In this document: positions 17,536 to 28,394 of the stretch, piece by piece
Position numbering within the stretch: the first letter of the stretch is position 1
Layout of the letters: every line of letters starts with the position of its first letter
NCBI RefSeq assembly: GCF_003113265.1
Contig: NZ_PUIV01000001.1
Coordinates: forward strand, 186,001-250,000
Source: Methylosinus sporium
GTDB taxonomy: Bacteria; Pseudomonadota; Alphaproteobacteria; Rhizobiales; Beijerinckiaceae
Direction of reading: 5' to 3'
DNA: 64,000 bases
Translations under genes and position numbers: made by a program
The notes under the pieces: generated by a model
Databases searched by the model: none
What the model was told of the DNA's origin: nothing
What the model saw: the letters and a program-made list of their open reading frames with translations, nothing else

Positions 17536-18450
17536 TCAGCCGAGCGCGGCCTTTGCCGGCTCGGTCGCGAATTCGGCGACGGCCCAGTCTTTGAGCGCGG
17601 CGACCGCCGGACGGTCCTCCGCGCCGAGCGGGTGGACGAAGTCATATTGCAACCCGTCGAGCACGGGGCCGAAGGGCTGCGTCAGCGCGCCGGAGGCGAG
17701 TTCGGCGGCGACCAGCGACAGGCTGGCCAGCGCCACGCCTCGACCGGCGACCGCGGCGCGAATGGCGCTCTCCTCGTCCGCGACGACGATTCCGAGTTCC
17801 GGGTCGAAGCTCTTGGCGCCGCGCTCGTCGGCCCAGCGGCGCCAGCTCGGCAGGCGCGGGCCATTGGCGTGCGGGCCCCATTCGCGGTGAATGAGCGTCG
17901 CCCCGGCGAGATGCTTGGGGCGGCGTATGTCGAGACGCGGGCTGCATACGGGCGCATAGCGATCGGTGAACAGCGGCGTCGCCACCTGGCCGGAATAGTG
18001 GCCGACGCCGCAGCGAATCGCGGCGTCCGCCTCGCCGGCGCGCAGATTGGCCGGCCGGTCGGAGGCGTGCAGCCGCAAGTCCCAGCCGGGATTGCGGCCG
18101 CGGAAGGATTCCGCGCGCGGCGCCAGCGCTCGCGAGGTGAAGGCGACAGTCGCAGAGAGGGTCGCCGCCTGCTTGCGCTCGGTCGGCCGGCGCGCGCGAT
18201 CCACCGCCTCGGCCATGGAATCGAAGGCGACGCGCAGATCGAGATAGAGCGCCAGCCCTCGCGGCGTCAGCGCGACCTCGCGCGCCTTGCGCGTGAAGAG
18301 ACGCAGGCCGAGCTCGGTTTCGAGGCCCTTGATCTGATGGCTGATCGCCGTCGGCGTGACGCCGAGCTCGGCGGCGGCGAGCTTGAAGCTCTCCCGCCGC
18401 GCGGCCGCCTCGAAAGCCCTCAAGGACACAAGCGAGGGCAGAGCCCGCAT
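17536..18450 (-). CDS. LysR-family transcriptional regulator (GcvA-like)
   Basis: The 304-residue protein has a winged helix at the N-terminus (SLVSLRAFEAAARRESFKLAAAELGVTPTAISHQIKGLE) and a periplasmic-binding-type effector domain. TPTAISHQIKGLETELG is typical of the GcvA subgroup. It lies downstream of glcD on the same strand. The interval between them carries two ATGA-type palindromes (18466-18547), so autoregulation is plausible. The effector is unknown. Confidence 0.92.
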   Translation of the reverse strand: MRALPSLVSLRAFEAAARRESFKLAAAELGVTPTAISHQIKGLETELGLRLFTRKAREVALTPRGLALYLDLRVAFDSMAEAVDRARRPTERKQAATLSATVAFTSRALAPRAESFRGRNPGWDLRLHASDRPANLRAGEADAAIRCGVGHYSGQVATPLFTDRYAPVCSPRLDIRRPKHLAGATLIHREWGPHANGPRLPSWRRWADERGAKSFDPELGIVVADEESAIRAAVAGRGVALASLSLVAAELASGALTQPFGPVLDGLQYDFVHPLGAEDRPAVAALKDWAVAEFATEPAKAALG

Positions 18451-18465
18451 CGCCGCCTCTCATGG

Positions 18466-18547
18466 ATGAGATTTATTCATCTCATGAAGGCGATCGGTCC
18501 GTTTGTCAAAGGCTTTGCCGTAAGATGATGAATGAATCCATTTCATC
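18466..18547. promoter_or_regulatory. candidate LysR operator region
   Basis: Two inverted repeats lie just upstream of the LysR gene: ATGAGAT-N6-ATCTCAT (18466-18485) and GATGAA-N9-TTCATC (18527-18547). They share the half-site GATGA/TCATC and fit the dyad-symmetric sites usual for LysR proteins. Binding is inferred. Confidence 0.5.
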
Positions 18548-18556
18548 TGACAGCCC

Positions 18557-18585
18557 CTCCTTCTCCCGCTCGGCGGGAGAAGGAG
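18557..18585. repeat. palindromic repeat after glcD
   Basis: A perfect 12-bp stem CTCCTTCTCCCG/CGGGAGAAGGAG with a 5-nt loop lies 39 bp past the glcD stop. The CCTTCTCCC core matches the hairpins at 24517, 34150 and 34345. It may end glcD transcription. Confidence 0.7.
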
Positions 18586-18623
18586 CGCGCACGGAGATGG
18601 TTGAAAACCGGCATTCATCGCGC

Positions 18624-20117
18624 TCAAAACCTCGGCAGCTCTGGGAACGGCAGCTTGCCGCTCTGCACATGCATCATGCCGAGTTCGGCGCAGCGATGTA
18701 GAGTCGGAAACACTTTTCCCGGATTGAGCCTGTGCTGCGGATCGAAGGCGCATTTGACCCGCTGCTGCTGCGCCAGATCAGTCTCGTCGAACATCTCGCC
18801 CATCAGATCGCGCTTCTCGACGCCGACGCCATGCTCGCCGGTCAGCACGCCGCCGACTTCGACGCAGAGGCGGAGAATATCGGCGCCGAGCTTTTCGGCC
18901 CGTTCGATATCGCCCTCCTTGGAGGCGTCATAGAGAATGAGCGGATGCAGATTGCCGTCTCCGGCGTGGAACACATTGGCGACGCGAAGCCCGTGAAACT
19001 TCGCCAGTCCGTCCATGCGCGTGAGCACCTCCGGCAGCCGGCCGCGCGGGATCGTGCCGTCCATGCAGAGATAATCCGGGCCGATGCAGCTCACCGCCGG
19101 AAAAGCGTTCTTGCGTCCGGCCCAGAAGCGTAGCCGCTCCGCCTCGTTCTGCGAGACGCGCGTCTGCGTTGCGCCTTCATCGCGAGCGATGCTCTCGACG
19201 ACGGCGACGAGATGATCGACCTCGGCCGGCGTGCCGTCCAGTTCCACGATGACGATGGCGCCGGCGTCGAGCGGATAGCCGCAGGGCTGGAAATTCTCGA
19301 CAGCGCCAATGGTGGCGGCGTCCATCATCTCGAGCCCGCCCGGAATAATGCCATGCGCGATAATGGCGCCGACACAGCGCGCGCCGGCCTCCACTGTGGG
19401 AAAAGCGAGCAGCAGGCCGCGGGCGGAAACCGGCTTTTGCAGCAGCCGCACCGTCACTTCCGTCACCACGCCGAGCAGCCCTTCCGAGCCCGTCATCAGC
19501 CCCATGAGATCATAGAGCTCGCTGTCCAGATGCTTGCCGCCGAGGCGCAGCACCTCGCCGCCCATCAGCACCATCTCGAGGCCGAGTATGTTGTTGGTGG
19601 TCAGCCCATATTTCAGGCAATGCACGCCGCCGGCGTTCTCTCCGACATTGCCGCCTATGGTGCAGGCGATCTGTGAGGAGGGATCGGGCGCGTAATAGAA
19701 GCCCGCATATTCGACGGCTTTCGAAATGGCGAGATTTTGCACGCCGGGCTGCACGCGCGCGCAGCGATTCTCGAAATCCACCTCCAATATGCGATTGAAC
19801 TTGGACATTCCGAGCAGAATGCCGTCCTCGAGCGGCAGCGCGCCGCCGGAGAGCGAGGTGCCGGCGCCGCGCGGCACCACTTTCACACTCATCTCTTGCG
19901 CCAGCGCCATGATCGCGCTCACCTGCGCCACCGTCTCCGGCAGCGCCACGACCAGCGGCAGAGCGCGATACATGACCAGCGCATCGCATTCATAGGCGCG
20001 GCGCGCGGTTTCGTCCGCGATGACATTGGCTGCGGGCAGAATGGCGCGGAGGCGCGCGATCAGCTCCTCGCGGCGCGCCATTATCGCCTGCTCGGGCAGC
20101 GGCATGAGGAGGGACAT
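18624..20117 (-). CDS. glcD: FAD-linked oxidase, glycolate oxidase subunit GlcD-like
   Basis: The protein (497 aa) has an N-terminal PCMH-type FAD domain, with VKVVPRGAGTSLSGGALPLEDGILLGMSKFN, PDPSSQIACTIGGNVGENAGG and GLMTGSEGLLGVVTEVTVRLL, and a C-terminal FAD-oxidase domain with VFHAGDGNLHPLI and LTGEHGVGVEKRDLM. It oxidises a 2-hydroxy acid, probably glycolate or D-lactate. GlcE and GlcF, which complete the canonical enzyme, are not in this window; single-gene D-lactate dehydrogenases of this family are an alternative. A GlcG-like gene is divergent from it, which supports the glycolate link. Confidence 0.9.
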   Translation of the reverse strand: MSLLMPLPEQAIMARREELIARLRAILPAANVIADETARRAYECDALVMYRALPLVVALPETVAQVSAIMALAQEMSVKVVPRGAGTSLSGGALPLEDGILLGMSKFNRILEVDFENRCARVQPGVQNLAISKAVEYAGFYYAPDPSSQIACTIGGNVGENAGGVHCLKYGLTTNNILGLEMVLMGGEVLRLGGKHLDSELYDLMGLMTGSEGLLGVVTEVTVRLLQKPVSARGLLLAFPTVEAGARCVGAIIAHGIIPGGLEMMDAATIGAVENFQPCGYPLDAGAIVIVELDGTPAEVDHLVAVVESIARDEGATQTRVSQNEAERLRFWAGRKNAFPAVSCIGPDYLCMDGTIPRGRLPEVLTRMDGLAKFHGLRVANVFHAGDGNLHPLILYDASKEGDIERAEKLGADILRLCVEVGGVLTGEHGVGVEKRDLMGEMFDETDLAQQQRVKCAFDPQHRLNPGKVFPTLHRCAELGMMHVQSGKLPFPELPRF

Positions 20118-20268
20118 GCGGTCTCACTAAATTGCCGAAACTGCGGCTCGGCGCTGCGACCGGCTTGCGCGTCCCGGCCGTGTCGTGCTCGTAACCTCCC
20201 TATTCGAGCAGGCGCCGACGTGCAAGAGCGGCGCTCGCTGCGGTTGCGAAGAAGAGGACTCCCAAACG

Positions 20269-20682
20269 ATGAAGACCAGATTCGCTCTCACTCTCGCCGA
20301 CGCCAGACATGTCGCCGCCACGGCCGAGGCGGAAGCGGCCAAGAATGGCTGGAGCGTCGTCATCGCCATCGTGGACGAGGGCGGTCATCTCGTGCTTTTG
20401 CAGCGCATCGACGGAACGCAGCCCGCCTCCGCCGAGATCGCGACGCAGAAGGCGCGCACAGCGGCTTTGTTCAAGCGTCCGAGCAAGGCGCTCGAGGACA
20501 TCGTCGCCGGCGGACGCGTCGCCATGCTCAGCCTGCCCGGGATCACGGCGGTGGAAGGCGGCCTGCCGCTCGTCTATCGCGGCGATATTGTGGGAGCGAT
20601 CGGCGTCTCTGGCGTGCAATCCTTCCAGGATGGAATCGTCGCCAAAGCGGGCGCCGATAGCCTCGATGATGGGCAATCCTGA
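20269..20682 (+). CDS. cytosolic GlcG/HbpS-family protein
   Basis: This 137-residue protein is a single GlcG/HbpS domain without a signal peptide: MKTRFALTLADARHVAATAE, then GWSVVIAIVDEGGHLVLLQR, the Ser/Lys region AEIATQKARTAALFKRPS, and YRGDIVGAIGVSGVQSFQDG. It is divergent from glcD with a 151-bp gap. GlcG-type genes often accompany glycolate oxidation genes, but no enzymatic activity is established. It differs from the exported relative at 2139 in location and in overall sequence. Confidence 0.88.
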   Translation: MKTRFALTLADARHVAATAEAEAAKNGWSVVIAIVDEGGHLVLLQRIDGTQPASAEIATQKARTAALFKRPSKALEDIVAGGRVAMLSLPGITAVEGGLPLVYRGDIVGAIGVSGVQSFQDGIVAKAGADSLDDGQS

Positions 20683-20736
20683 CGAAAAACGGCGACGTTC
20701 GGCACTTTCGACTTTATTGCGCCGCTTTCGCGCGCC

Positions 20737-21075
20737 TCAATCCATTATGGGGCCGGATAGCGCCGCCAGCGCCGCGACGACGCTCTCGGGCGAAATATTT
20801 TCTCCGCTGGCGAAATCGATGAGCAGCGACTCGTCGCCGCAAATATGCGCGAGCAGAGCGATCTGAAAGCCTTCCTCGCCCATCAGCGCGCGAATATCGC
20901 CAGGATCGACGCCGGTGAGCGCCAGAAAGCGACCCATGCGATCATCATCCGCAGCCAGAAAGACCAATGATCGCAAAGCCATAGATCGGGCTTCCGATTT
21001 CGATGGCGCAGCTGCCCGCTTTTCGCCACCGAGACGGTGTCTAGTCTTTTCGATTTTCATTTCATCAATCTTCAT
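20737..21075 (-). CDS. DUF3572 family protein
   Basis: The 112-residue protein matches DUF3572 through ALRSLVFLAADDDRMGRFLALTGVDPGDIR and the C-terminal SPESVVAALAALSG. Its function is unknown. In many Hyphomicrobiales it sits next to divK-pleD, as here, divergent with a gap of 148 bp. ATGs at 21075 and 21060 are both possible starts; neither has a strong ribosome site. Confidence 0.75.
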   Translation of the reverse strand: MKIDEMKIEKTRHRLGGEKRAAAPSKSEARSMALRSLVFLAADDDRMGRFLALTGVDPGDIRALMGEEGFQIALLAHICGDESLLIDFASGENISPESVVAALAALSGPIMD

Positions 21076-21223
21076 CTGCTAACCCGAAGGCGAGATCGTC
21101 TTCGAATGCACCGGCTTTCGATTTCGAGACGAGACGGAACCTTCCGCCGCCGCCTTCGGGAACGAGACGCCAATGGGCGCGCGCCGCGCCGAAACGAGAG
21201 CAGAATCGCGAGAGTCGCAGCCA

Positions 21224-21595
21224 ATGCCGAAAACAGTCCTCATCGTAGAGGATAATGAGCTCAACATGAAGCTCTTCAACGATCTCCTCGAGGCCAATGG
21301 GCATTCGACGCTGCAGACAAAGAGCGGCGTCGAGGCGATCGCGCTGGCGCGCAGCCACTCGCCGGACCTCATTTTGATGGACATTCAGCTGCCGGAAATC
21401 TCCGGGCTCGAGGTCACGCGCTGGCTCAAGGACGACGAGCAGCTGCGCTCCATCCCGATCATCGCCATCACCGCCTTCGCGATGAAGGGCGATGAGGAGA
21501 AAATTCGCCAGGGCGGCTGCGAGGCCTATCTCTCGAAGCCGATCTCCGTGGCCCGCTTTTTGGAAACAGTGAACGCTTTTTTGGTGGACAGGTGA
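21224..21595 (+). CDS. divK: cell-cycle response regulator DivK
   Basis: DivK is a single-domain receiver (123 aa) that relays polarity and cell-cycle signals between the DivJ and PleC kinases and the CckA pathway. The receiver motifs are ED at residues 9-10, the phosphoacceptor Asp53 in [20 protein letters not shown], Thr in [14 protein letters not shown], and Lys in YLSKPISV. Its length and sequence match DivK closely. It is 13 bp upstream of pleD, the usual operon. I chose the ATG at 21224 because it starts the domain; the upstream extension to 21173 is Arg-rich and without similarity. Confidence 0.94.
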   Translation: MPKTVLIVEDNELNMKLFNDLLEANGHSTLQTKSGVEAIALARSHSPDLILMDIQLPEISGLEVTRWLKDDEQLRSIPIIAITAFAMKGDEEKIRQGGCEAYLSKPISVARFLETVNAFLVDR

Positions 21596-21608
21596 GAGGC
21601 CGAGCGTC

Positions 21609-22979
21609 ATGACCGCACGCATTCTGATCGTCGACGATCTTTTGCCCAACATCAAATTGCTCGAGGCGCGGCTGACCGCCGAATATTTCGACGTCCTCTC
21701 GGCGACCAATGGGCCGGAGGCGATCGCGCTCTGCCGCGAGGAACGCTGCGACATCGTGCTGCTCGACGTCATGATGCCCGGCATGGACGGCTTCGAAGTG
21801 TGCCGGCGTCTCAAGGCGGATCCTGTCACCGCGCATATCCCGGTGGTGATGGTCACGGCGCTCGATCAGCCGGCCGACCGGCTGCGCGGCCTCGAGGCCG
21901 GCGCCGACGACTTCCTCACCAAGCCCGTCGACGAGATCGCGCTCATCGCACGGGTCCGCTCGCTCGCCCGCCTCAAGGTGATGCTCGACGAGCTGCGCGC
22001 CCGCGCCGACACCTCCGCCAGCCTCGGCCTCGGCGACAAGGGCGCGCGCGCAATGGCCGACGCCGGCAAGAACGGCCGCATTCTCGTGCTCGAGGATCGC
22101 GGCAGCTCGGCCGAGCGCATCACGATGGCGCTGCGCGATCAGCATGAGGTGACGATCGTCTCCGATCCGCAGGACGCGCTGTTCCGCGCCGCGGAGGGCG
22201 ATTTCGACCTCATCGCCGTCAGCCTCGACCTCAATGGCTTCGACGCGCTGCGCTTCTGCAGCCAGATTCGCTCGCTCGAGCGCACGCGCGCGCTGCCCAT
22301 TCTCGTCATAGCCGAGACCGACGACCGCAATCGCGTATTGCGAGGGCTCGATCTCGGCGTGAATGATTATATTCTGCGTCCGATCGACCGCAACGAGCTG
22401 GTCGCCCGCGTGCGCAGCCAGCTGCGCCGCAAGCGCTACGCCGACAGCCTGCGGTCCGATCTGCAGGCCGCCATCGAGCTCGCCGCCGTCGATTCGCTGA
22501 CCGGCCTCAACAACCGGCGCTATCTCGAGACGCATCTCGCCGCTCTGCTCGACCAGGCCGCCCACAAAGGCCGCGCGCTGACGCTGATGATGCTCGACAT
22601 CGATCACTTCAAATCGGTCAACGACACCCACGGCCATGACGCCGGCGACGAGGTGCTGAAGCATTTCGCGCAACGCATGAAGCGCGTGGTGCGCAGCGCC
22701 GATCTCATCTGCCGGCTCGGCGGCGAGGAATTCGTCATCGTCATGCCGGACACGCCCCTCGTCGTCGCCGCCAAAGTGGCCGAGCGCGTGCGCGCCGCCA
22801 TACAGTCCGAGCCATTCTGCATCGACCGGAACGGCCGCGCCATTCCGGTGACGACCTCGATCGGCATCGCCGAGCGCGGCAAGGACGCCAACGCCGAGGC
22901 GCTGCTGCGCCGCGCCGACAAGGCGCTCTACGAGTCGAAGAGCGGCGGCCGCAATCGTGTCACCGCCGCCGCGGCCTGA
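21609..22979 (+). CDS. pleD: diguanylate cyclase response regulator PleD
   Basis: PleD (456 aa) makes cyclic di-GMP at the cell pole. It has a first receiver (Asp53 in IVLLDVMMPGMDGFEVCRRL), a degenerate second receiver (about 155-275), and a GGDEF domain with the active site GGEEF at residues 371-375. An RSAD product-inhibition site lies five residues before it, as expected of an I-site. The divK-pleD operon is the conserved arrangement in Hyphomicrobiales and Caulobacter. Confidence 0.96.
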   Translation: MTARILIVDDLLPNIKLLEARLTAEYFDVLSATNGPEAIALCREERCDIVLLDVMMPGMDGFEVCRRLKADPVTAHIPVVMVTALDQPADRLRGLEAGADDFLTKPVDEIALIARVRSLARLKVMLDELRARADTSASLGLGDKGARAMADAGKNGRILVLEDRGSSAERITMALRDQHEVTIVSDPQDALFRAAEGDFDLIAVSLDLNGFDALRFCSQIRSLERTRALPILVIAETDDRNRVLRGLDLGVNDYILRPIDRNELVARVRSQLRRKRYADSLRSDLQAAIELAAVDSLTGLNNRRYLETHLAALLDQAAHKGRALTLMMLDIDHFKSVNDTHGHDAGDEVLKHFAQRMKRVVRSADLICRLGGEEFVIVMPDTPLVVAAKVAERVRAAIQSEPFCIDRNGRAIPVTTSIGIAERGKDANAEALLRRADKALYESKSGGRNRVTAAAA

Positions 22980-22998
22980 TTTTCCCCCCTCCCCTGCC

Positions 22999-23036
22999 AA
23001 AAAAAGACCCGCCCGAGACCATCGTCATCGGGCGGG
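22999..23036 (-). terminator. rho-independent terminator, minus strand
   Basis: Read on the minus strand, a 9-bp GC-rich stem (23008-23016 with 23028-23036) is followed by seven Ts (22999-23005). It faces the end of pleD and would end transcripts coming from the DUF2946-like gene upstream on the minus strand. Confidence 0.75.
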
Positions 23037-23338
23037 GTTGAAAGTTGGGAGCCCCACTCGGAGGAGAGCTTCCGAGTGAAGAGGAGAGGCGCGCGCCAAT
23101 CTATGGGCGTTACGCCGATGGGATCGCCTGATGAGCCTGCGAGCCCACGCGTTCGAGACGCGCGATCGCTCGGCGAGACACAGGCGGAAATTCATCGATT
23201 GAAGGACGGGGAAGAGTCGATCGCTCTCCAAACCCGCTTTCAGGCGTCGCGATCGGCGGCGAGAGGCGCTTCGATCGTCAGACGCGGCCTGTTCCCGGCT
23301 CGGAGACGACGAAACGCGTCCCCGATGTCACAATGGGA
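23037..23338. other. gap of about 300 bp with a hairpin
   Basis: No convincing gene is seen here. An 8-bp hairpin CACTCGGA/TCCGAGTG (23055-23062 and 23071-23078) lies just upstream, in the minus direction, of the terminator. The pair could be the 3' end of a long untranslated tail of the DUF2946-like gene or a small RNA. A 68-codon minus-strand frame (23025-23231) overlaps the terminator and was not accepted as a gene. Confidence 0.45.
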
Positions 23339-23731
23339 TCAGGCGAAGGCGGCGGGTGGCGCGCGCGGCGAGAGGGGCCGCAATTCCGGCGGCGCAGCGG
23401 CAGCCACGGCCGTCCGATCGTCGAAGACCGGGGGAGAGGCCGCAGGGAAGTCGAAAGCGAGGACGATGACCACCGCATCGGAGCCATCGATCTCCGCCGC
23501 CGAGCTGCAATGGAGCATACAGCAAGGGCCGACATGCTTCTCGACAGGCGCGGTGTCGGAGGAGGGAGAACCCGGCCGAGCGGTGACGCAGACGACGCCG
23601 AACGCGCCGTCCTGGGCCATCGCCCCGGTCGCGAAGCCGATGGCCACGATCTGCGACAGAAGGACAGCAACCGTCATCATGCCGACGACGGCTCTCGCCA
23701 TTCTGAAGATCGAAAGGGTCTCGACTTGCAC
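23339..23731 (-). CDS. DUF2946-like Cys-containing exported protein
   Basis: This protein of about 130 residues has a hydrophobic signal-like segment (ARAVVGMMTVAVLLSQIVAI) and a compact GPCCMLHCSSA motif near residue 69, which recalls DUF2946 proteins. These are small exported proteins often found near copper genes, but their function is not established. The rest is Ala/Pro-rich. The start is a GTG at 23731 with GGAG 10 nt upstream; ATGs at 23701 and 23680 are alternatives. No metal-transport gene is nearby. Confidence 0.65.
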   Translation of the reverse strand: MQVETLSIFRMARAVVGMMTVAVLLSQIVAIGFATGAMAQDGAFGVVCVTARPGSPSSDTAPVEKHVGPCCMLHCSSAAEIDGSDAVVIVLAFDFPAASPPVFDDRTAVAAAAPPELRPLSPRAPPAAFA

Positions 23732-23841
23732 GGGCCGCCTACTCCGAGCTGCGAGAGGCCACGCTAGGGGAGCGGCCGCGAAGGGTCAAGGAGCCCTCGA
23801 AGGCTCTCCTGCGGCAAGTTGTCGCGCGCAAAGGCAGAAGC

Positions 23842-24453
23842 TCAGCGATAGCCTTCCTCGGCCAGCACCTGCCGCACAGCGGGCCGCGTCTTCATCAGCT
23901 CGTAATGCGCGCGGCAATTGACCGGCAGCTCCATGCCGATCTTGTCGGCCCAGAACTCCACATAGAACAGGCCCGCGTCGGCGATCGAGAAGGCGCCGAC
24001 GGCGTAGCTCTCGCCGTCGAGGTCGCCGTTCACTTTCAGCAGCGCCTCGGCGACGATCTCGCGCCCCTGCGCCTTCACCGCCTCTATGTCGCCCGCGACG
24101 GCGTAGCGCTCCGGCGTGAAGACGCGGCGGAAGCCCTCGCCATGAATGTAGCGCGTCGCGAAATTGAGCGCTTCCATCGCCCGCTCCTTGCCGGCGGGGT
24201 CCTCGGGCAGCAGCTTGCGGCGCGGATAGGTCTCGGCGAGCCATGTCGCGATCGAGACAAAATCGCAGAGCGCCGTGCCGTCGTCGCGCACCAGCGTCGG
24301 TATCGTGCCATGCGGGTTGATGGCCAGATATTCCGGCTCGAGATGATCGCCCCGCGGCAGATTGAGGATATAGGCCTCGAAGACGAGGCCGATCTCCTCG
24401 AGCAGAATGTGAATTCCGGTCGAGCAGGACCCCGGCGTCATATAGAATTTCAT
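23842..24453 (-). CDS. glutathione S-transferase family protein
   Basis: The protein (203 aa) has an N-terminal thioredoxin-like domain (MKFYMTPGSCSTGIHILLEE, with the Cys/Ser region of beta-class enzymes, and GTIPTLV with its cis-Pro) and a helical C-terminal domain (SIADAGLFYVEFWADKIG). Beta-class transferases conjugate glutathione or act in redox protection; the substrate is unknown. It follows aconitase on the same strand, separated by the palindrome at 24517-24554. Confidence 0.9.
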   Translation of the reverse strand: MKFYMTPGSCSTGIHILLEEIGLVFEAYILNLPRGDHLEPEYLAINPHGTIPTLVRDDGTALCDFVSIATWLAETYPRRKLLPEDPAGKERAMEALNFATRYIHGEGFRRVFTPERYAVAGDIEAVKAQGREIVAEALLKVNGDLDGESYAVGAFSIADAGLFYVEFWADKIGMELPVNCRAHYELMKTRPAVRQVLAEEGYR

Positions 24454-24516
24454 CGCGCGCCTCCGCTATCGCGGGAAGCAAGTTGCGCGCCGAAAGGCCC
24501 ATCCGTCGCGCATTCG

Positions 24517-24554
24517 CGCTCTTCCTTCTCCCACGAGTGGGAGAAGGAAGAGCG
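24517..24554. repeat. perfect 18-bp palindrome after acnA
   Basis: Arms 24517-24534 and 24537-24554 are exact reverse complements with a 2-nt loop; the core is CCTTCTCCCAC/GTGGGAGAAGG. It starts 5 bp beyond the acnA stop. The core is identical to the hairpins at 34150-34160/34163-34173 and 34345-34355/34358-34368. Confidence 0.85.
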
Positions 24555-24559
24555 GCGTA

Positions 24560-27289
<2,730 letters not shown>

Positions 27290-27450
27290 GGGAATTCCTC
27301 GCAGAGAGCGAACCGGGCATTTCGCGTCTTGTAGGAAATTCCATGCCGTACGGCTATTGGAAAAAACCTGCCTTTTCGTCTGGAGCGGCGGCGTGGGCGC
27401 GCCGTCGCTCGCGCTTCGGCGCGCCCTCTGTCTTCGGTCGTGAAACGGCT

Positions 27451-27483
27451 TCGTTCGGGTGACGTAAGTCGTCACCCGAACGA
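27451..27483. terminator. 13-bp hairpin after the Cys-rich gene
   Basis: Arms TCGTTCGGGTGAC (27451-27463) and GTCACCCGAACGA (27471-27483) are exact reverse complements. The hairpin lies 59 bp past the minus-strand stop at 27542 and 162 bp upstream of acnA. It may be a terminator for the former; there is no T-run. Confidence 0.5.
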
Positions 27484-27541
27484 GTTCGCGGCAACGCCGC
27501 GATCGCTTCGCCTTCACCGACCTGATGGGCGGCGGCGGCGA

Positions 27542-28084
27542 TCACGACAGATAGAAGTAGCCGTACACGTCGCCCGAGAAATTCCGCGCTCCCTGCCAAC
27601 CGGCATATTGCGTGGCCGCGATCAGCGTTCCGACCGGCGTAAAATTCTCATAGACATAGATCGTCCCCGAATAGGGGGTGATCTCGATATGCAGGCGCAC
27701 CTGCACCCCCACCAGGCTCTCGGCCGGGGGCAGCTGTCCCGAGAAATACACATTCGACATATTGATCCCGTCGGGCTGGAAGTTGGCGCCCGTCCCGGTG
27801 AAGGTGACGTTCCGGTTGCCGATGGCCATCGGGCCGGCGGTCACGACGATATTGCCCGGCCCGCAGGCGCAGGGGCTCGCGCTGATGCAGAAATAGCCGC
27901 AAGCTTGCACTTTGGGTTGGCATCCGCATTTGGACTCCGGCTGAGATCGCAGCAGGGTCCCGATCGCGGCGTTTTGCTTCCCCGCCGCTTCGCTGCGGGC
28001 GATTTCCTGATCGAGCGCGGTTTTCGACAGAATGGCGAGAGCGTCCGCGTGTTCCTTGCTGACCTCTTGGAGGGTATTCGACAT
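27542..28084 (-). CDS. Cys-rich protein of unknown function
   Basis: I do not recognise this 180-residue protein. Residues 1-48 look like an amphipathic helix (SNTLQEVSKEHADALAILSK). Residues 53-76 hold six cysteines in CGCQPKVQACGYFCISAS and PCACGPG. The rest is polar, Gly/Asn/Thr-rich and likely beta-structured (NVTFTGTGANFQPDGINMSN; PYSGTIYVYENFTPVG), ending in aromatic GYFYLS. There is no signal peptide. GGAG lies 6 nt before the ATG. The 60 bp upstream are strikingly AT-rich for this genome. A metal-binding or surface-assembly protein is conceivable, but nothing proves it. Confidence 0.75.
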   Translation of the reverse strand: MSNTLQEVSKEHADALAILSKTALDQEIARSEAAGKQNAAIGTLLRSQPESKCGCQPKVQACGYFCISASPCACGPGNIVVTAGPMAIGNRNVTFTGTGANFQPDGINMSNVYFSGQLPPAESLVGVQVRLHIEITPYSGTIYVYENFTPVGTLIAATQYAGWQGARNFSGDVYGYFYLS

Positions 28085-28182
28085 GTCTCACTCCGATTTT
28101 GAATCTTTAAAAATTTTGTATTTTCCAAAAATGGCCCGCATCTCCGTGAACTCTCACGAGGCACGGTAGCATAGGGCCGATT

Positions 28183-28203
28183 GACACAAGTCTAAGTTGT
28201 GTC
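28183..28203. promoter_or_regulatory. palindrome upstream of the Cys-rich gene
   Basis: GACACAA-N7-TTGTGTC lies about 100 bp upstream of the start at 28084. The perfect 7-bp arms and 7-nt spacer fit an operator for a dimeric regulator. The gap from 28085 to 28394 otherwise holds only AT-rich leader and no gene. Confidence 0.4.
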
Positions 28204-28394
28204 GGGCGCAATATCGCCGCGGAACCGCGTCCCGGCAATTGGTGCATGGCCTCAACTCGGAATGTTTTTTCCCCTAAGCGCCCGCCACCAAAAAAATTGC
28301 CTCCGGAGCGCCATTGCGATCGCGCTGGCCCGGCGCCGAATGGAACGCGAAGCCGCGCCCCGCTCGGCGTCCGAGCCGCCCGTCGGCGCGGCGC

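Noticed and set aside
18462-18701. 79-codon plus-strand frame with an ATG in the LysR operator region
   Set aside because: It passes through the palindromic repeat and then lies antisense to the end of glcD; no protein-like features.
23025-23231. 68-codon minus-strand frame after the DUF2946-like gene
   Set aside because: It runs into the intrinsic terminator stem and has basic, unstructured sequence without a ribosome site.
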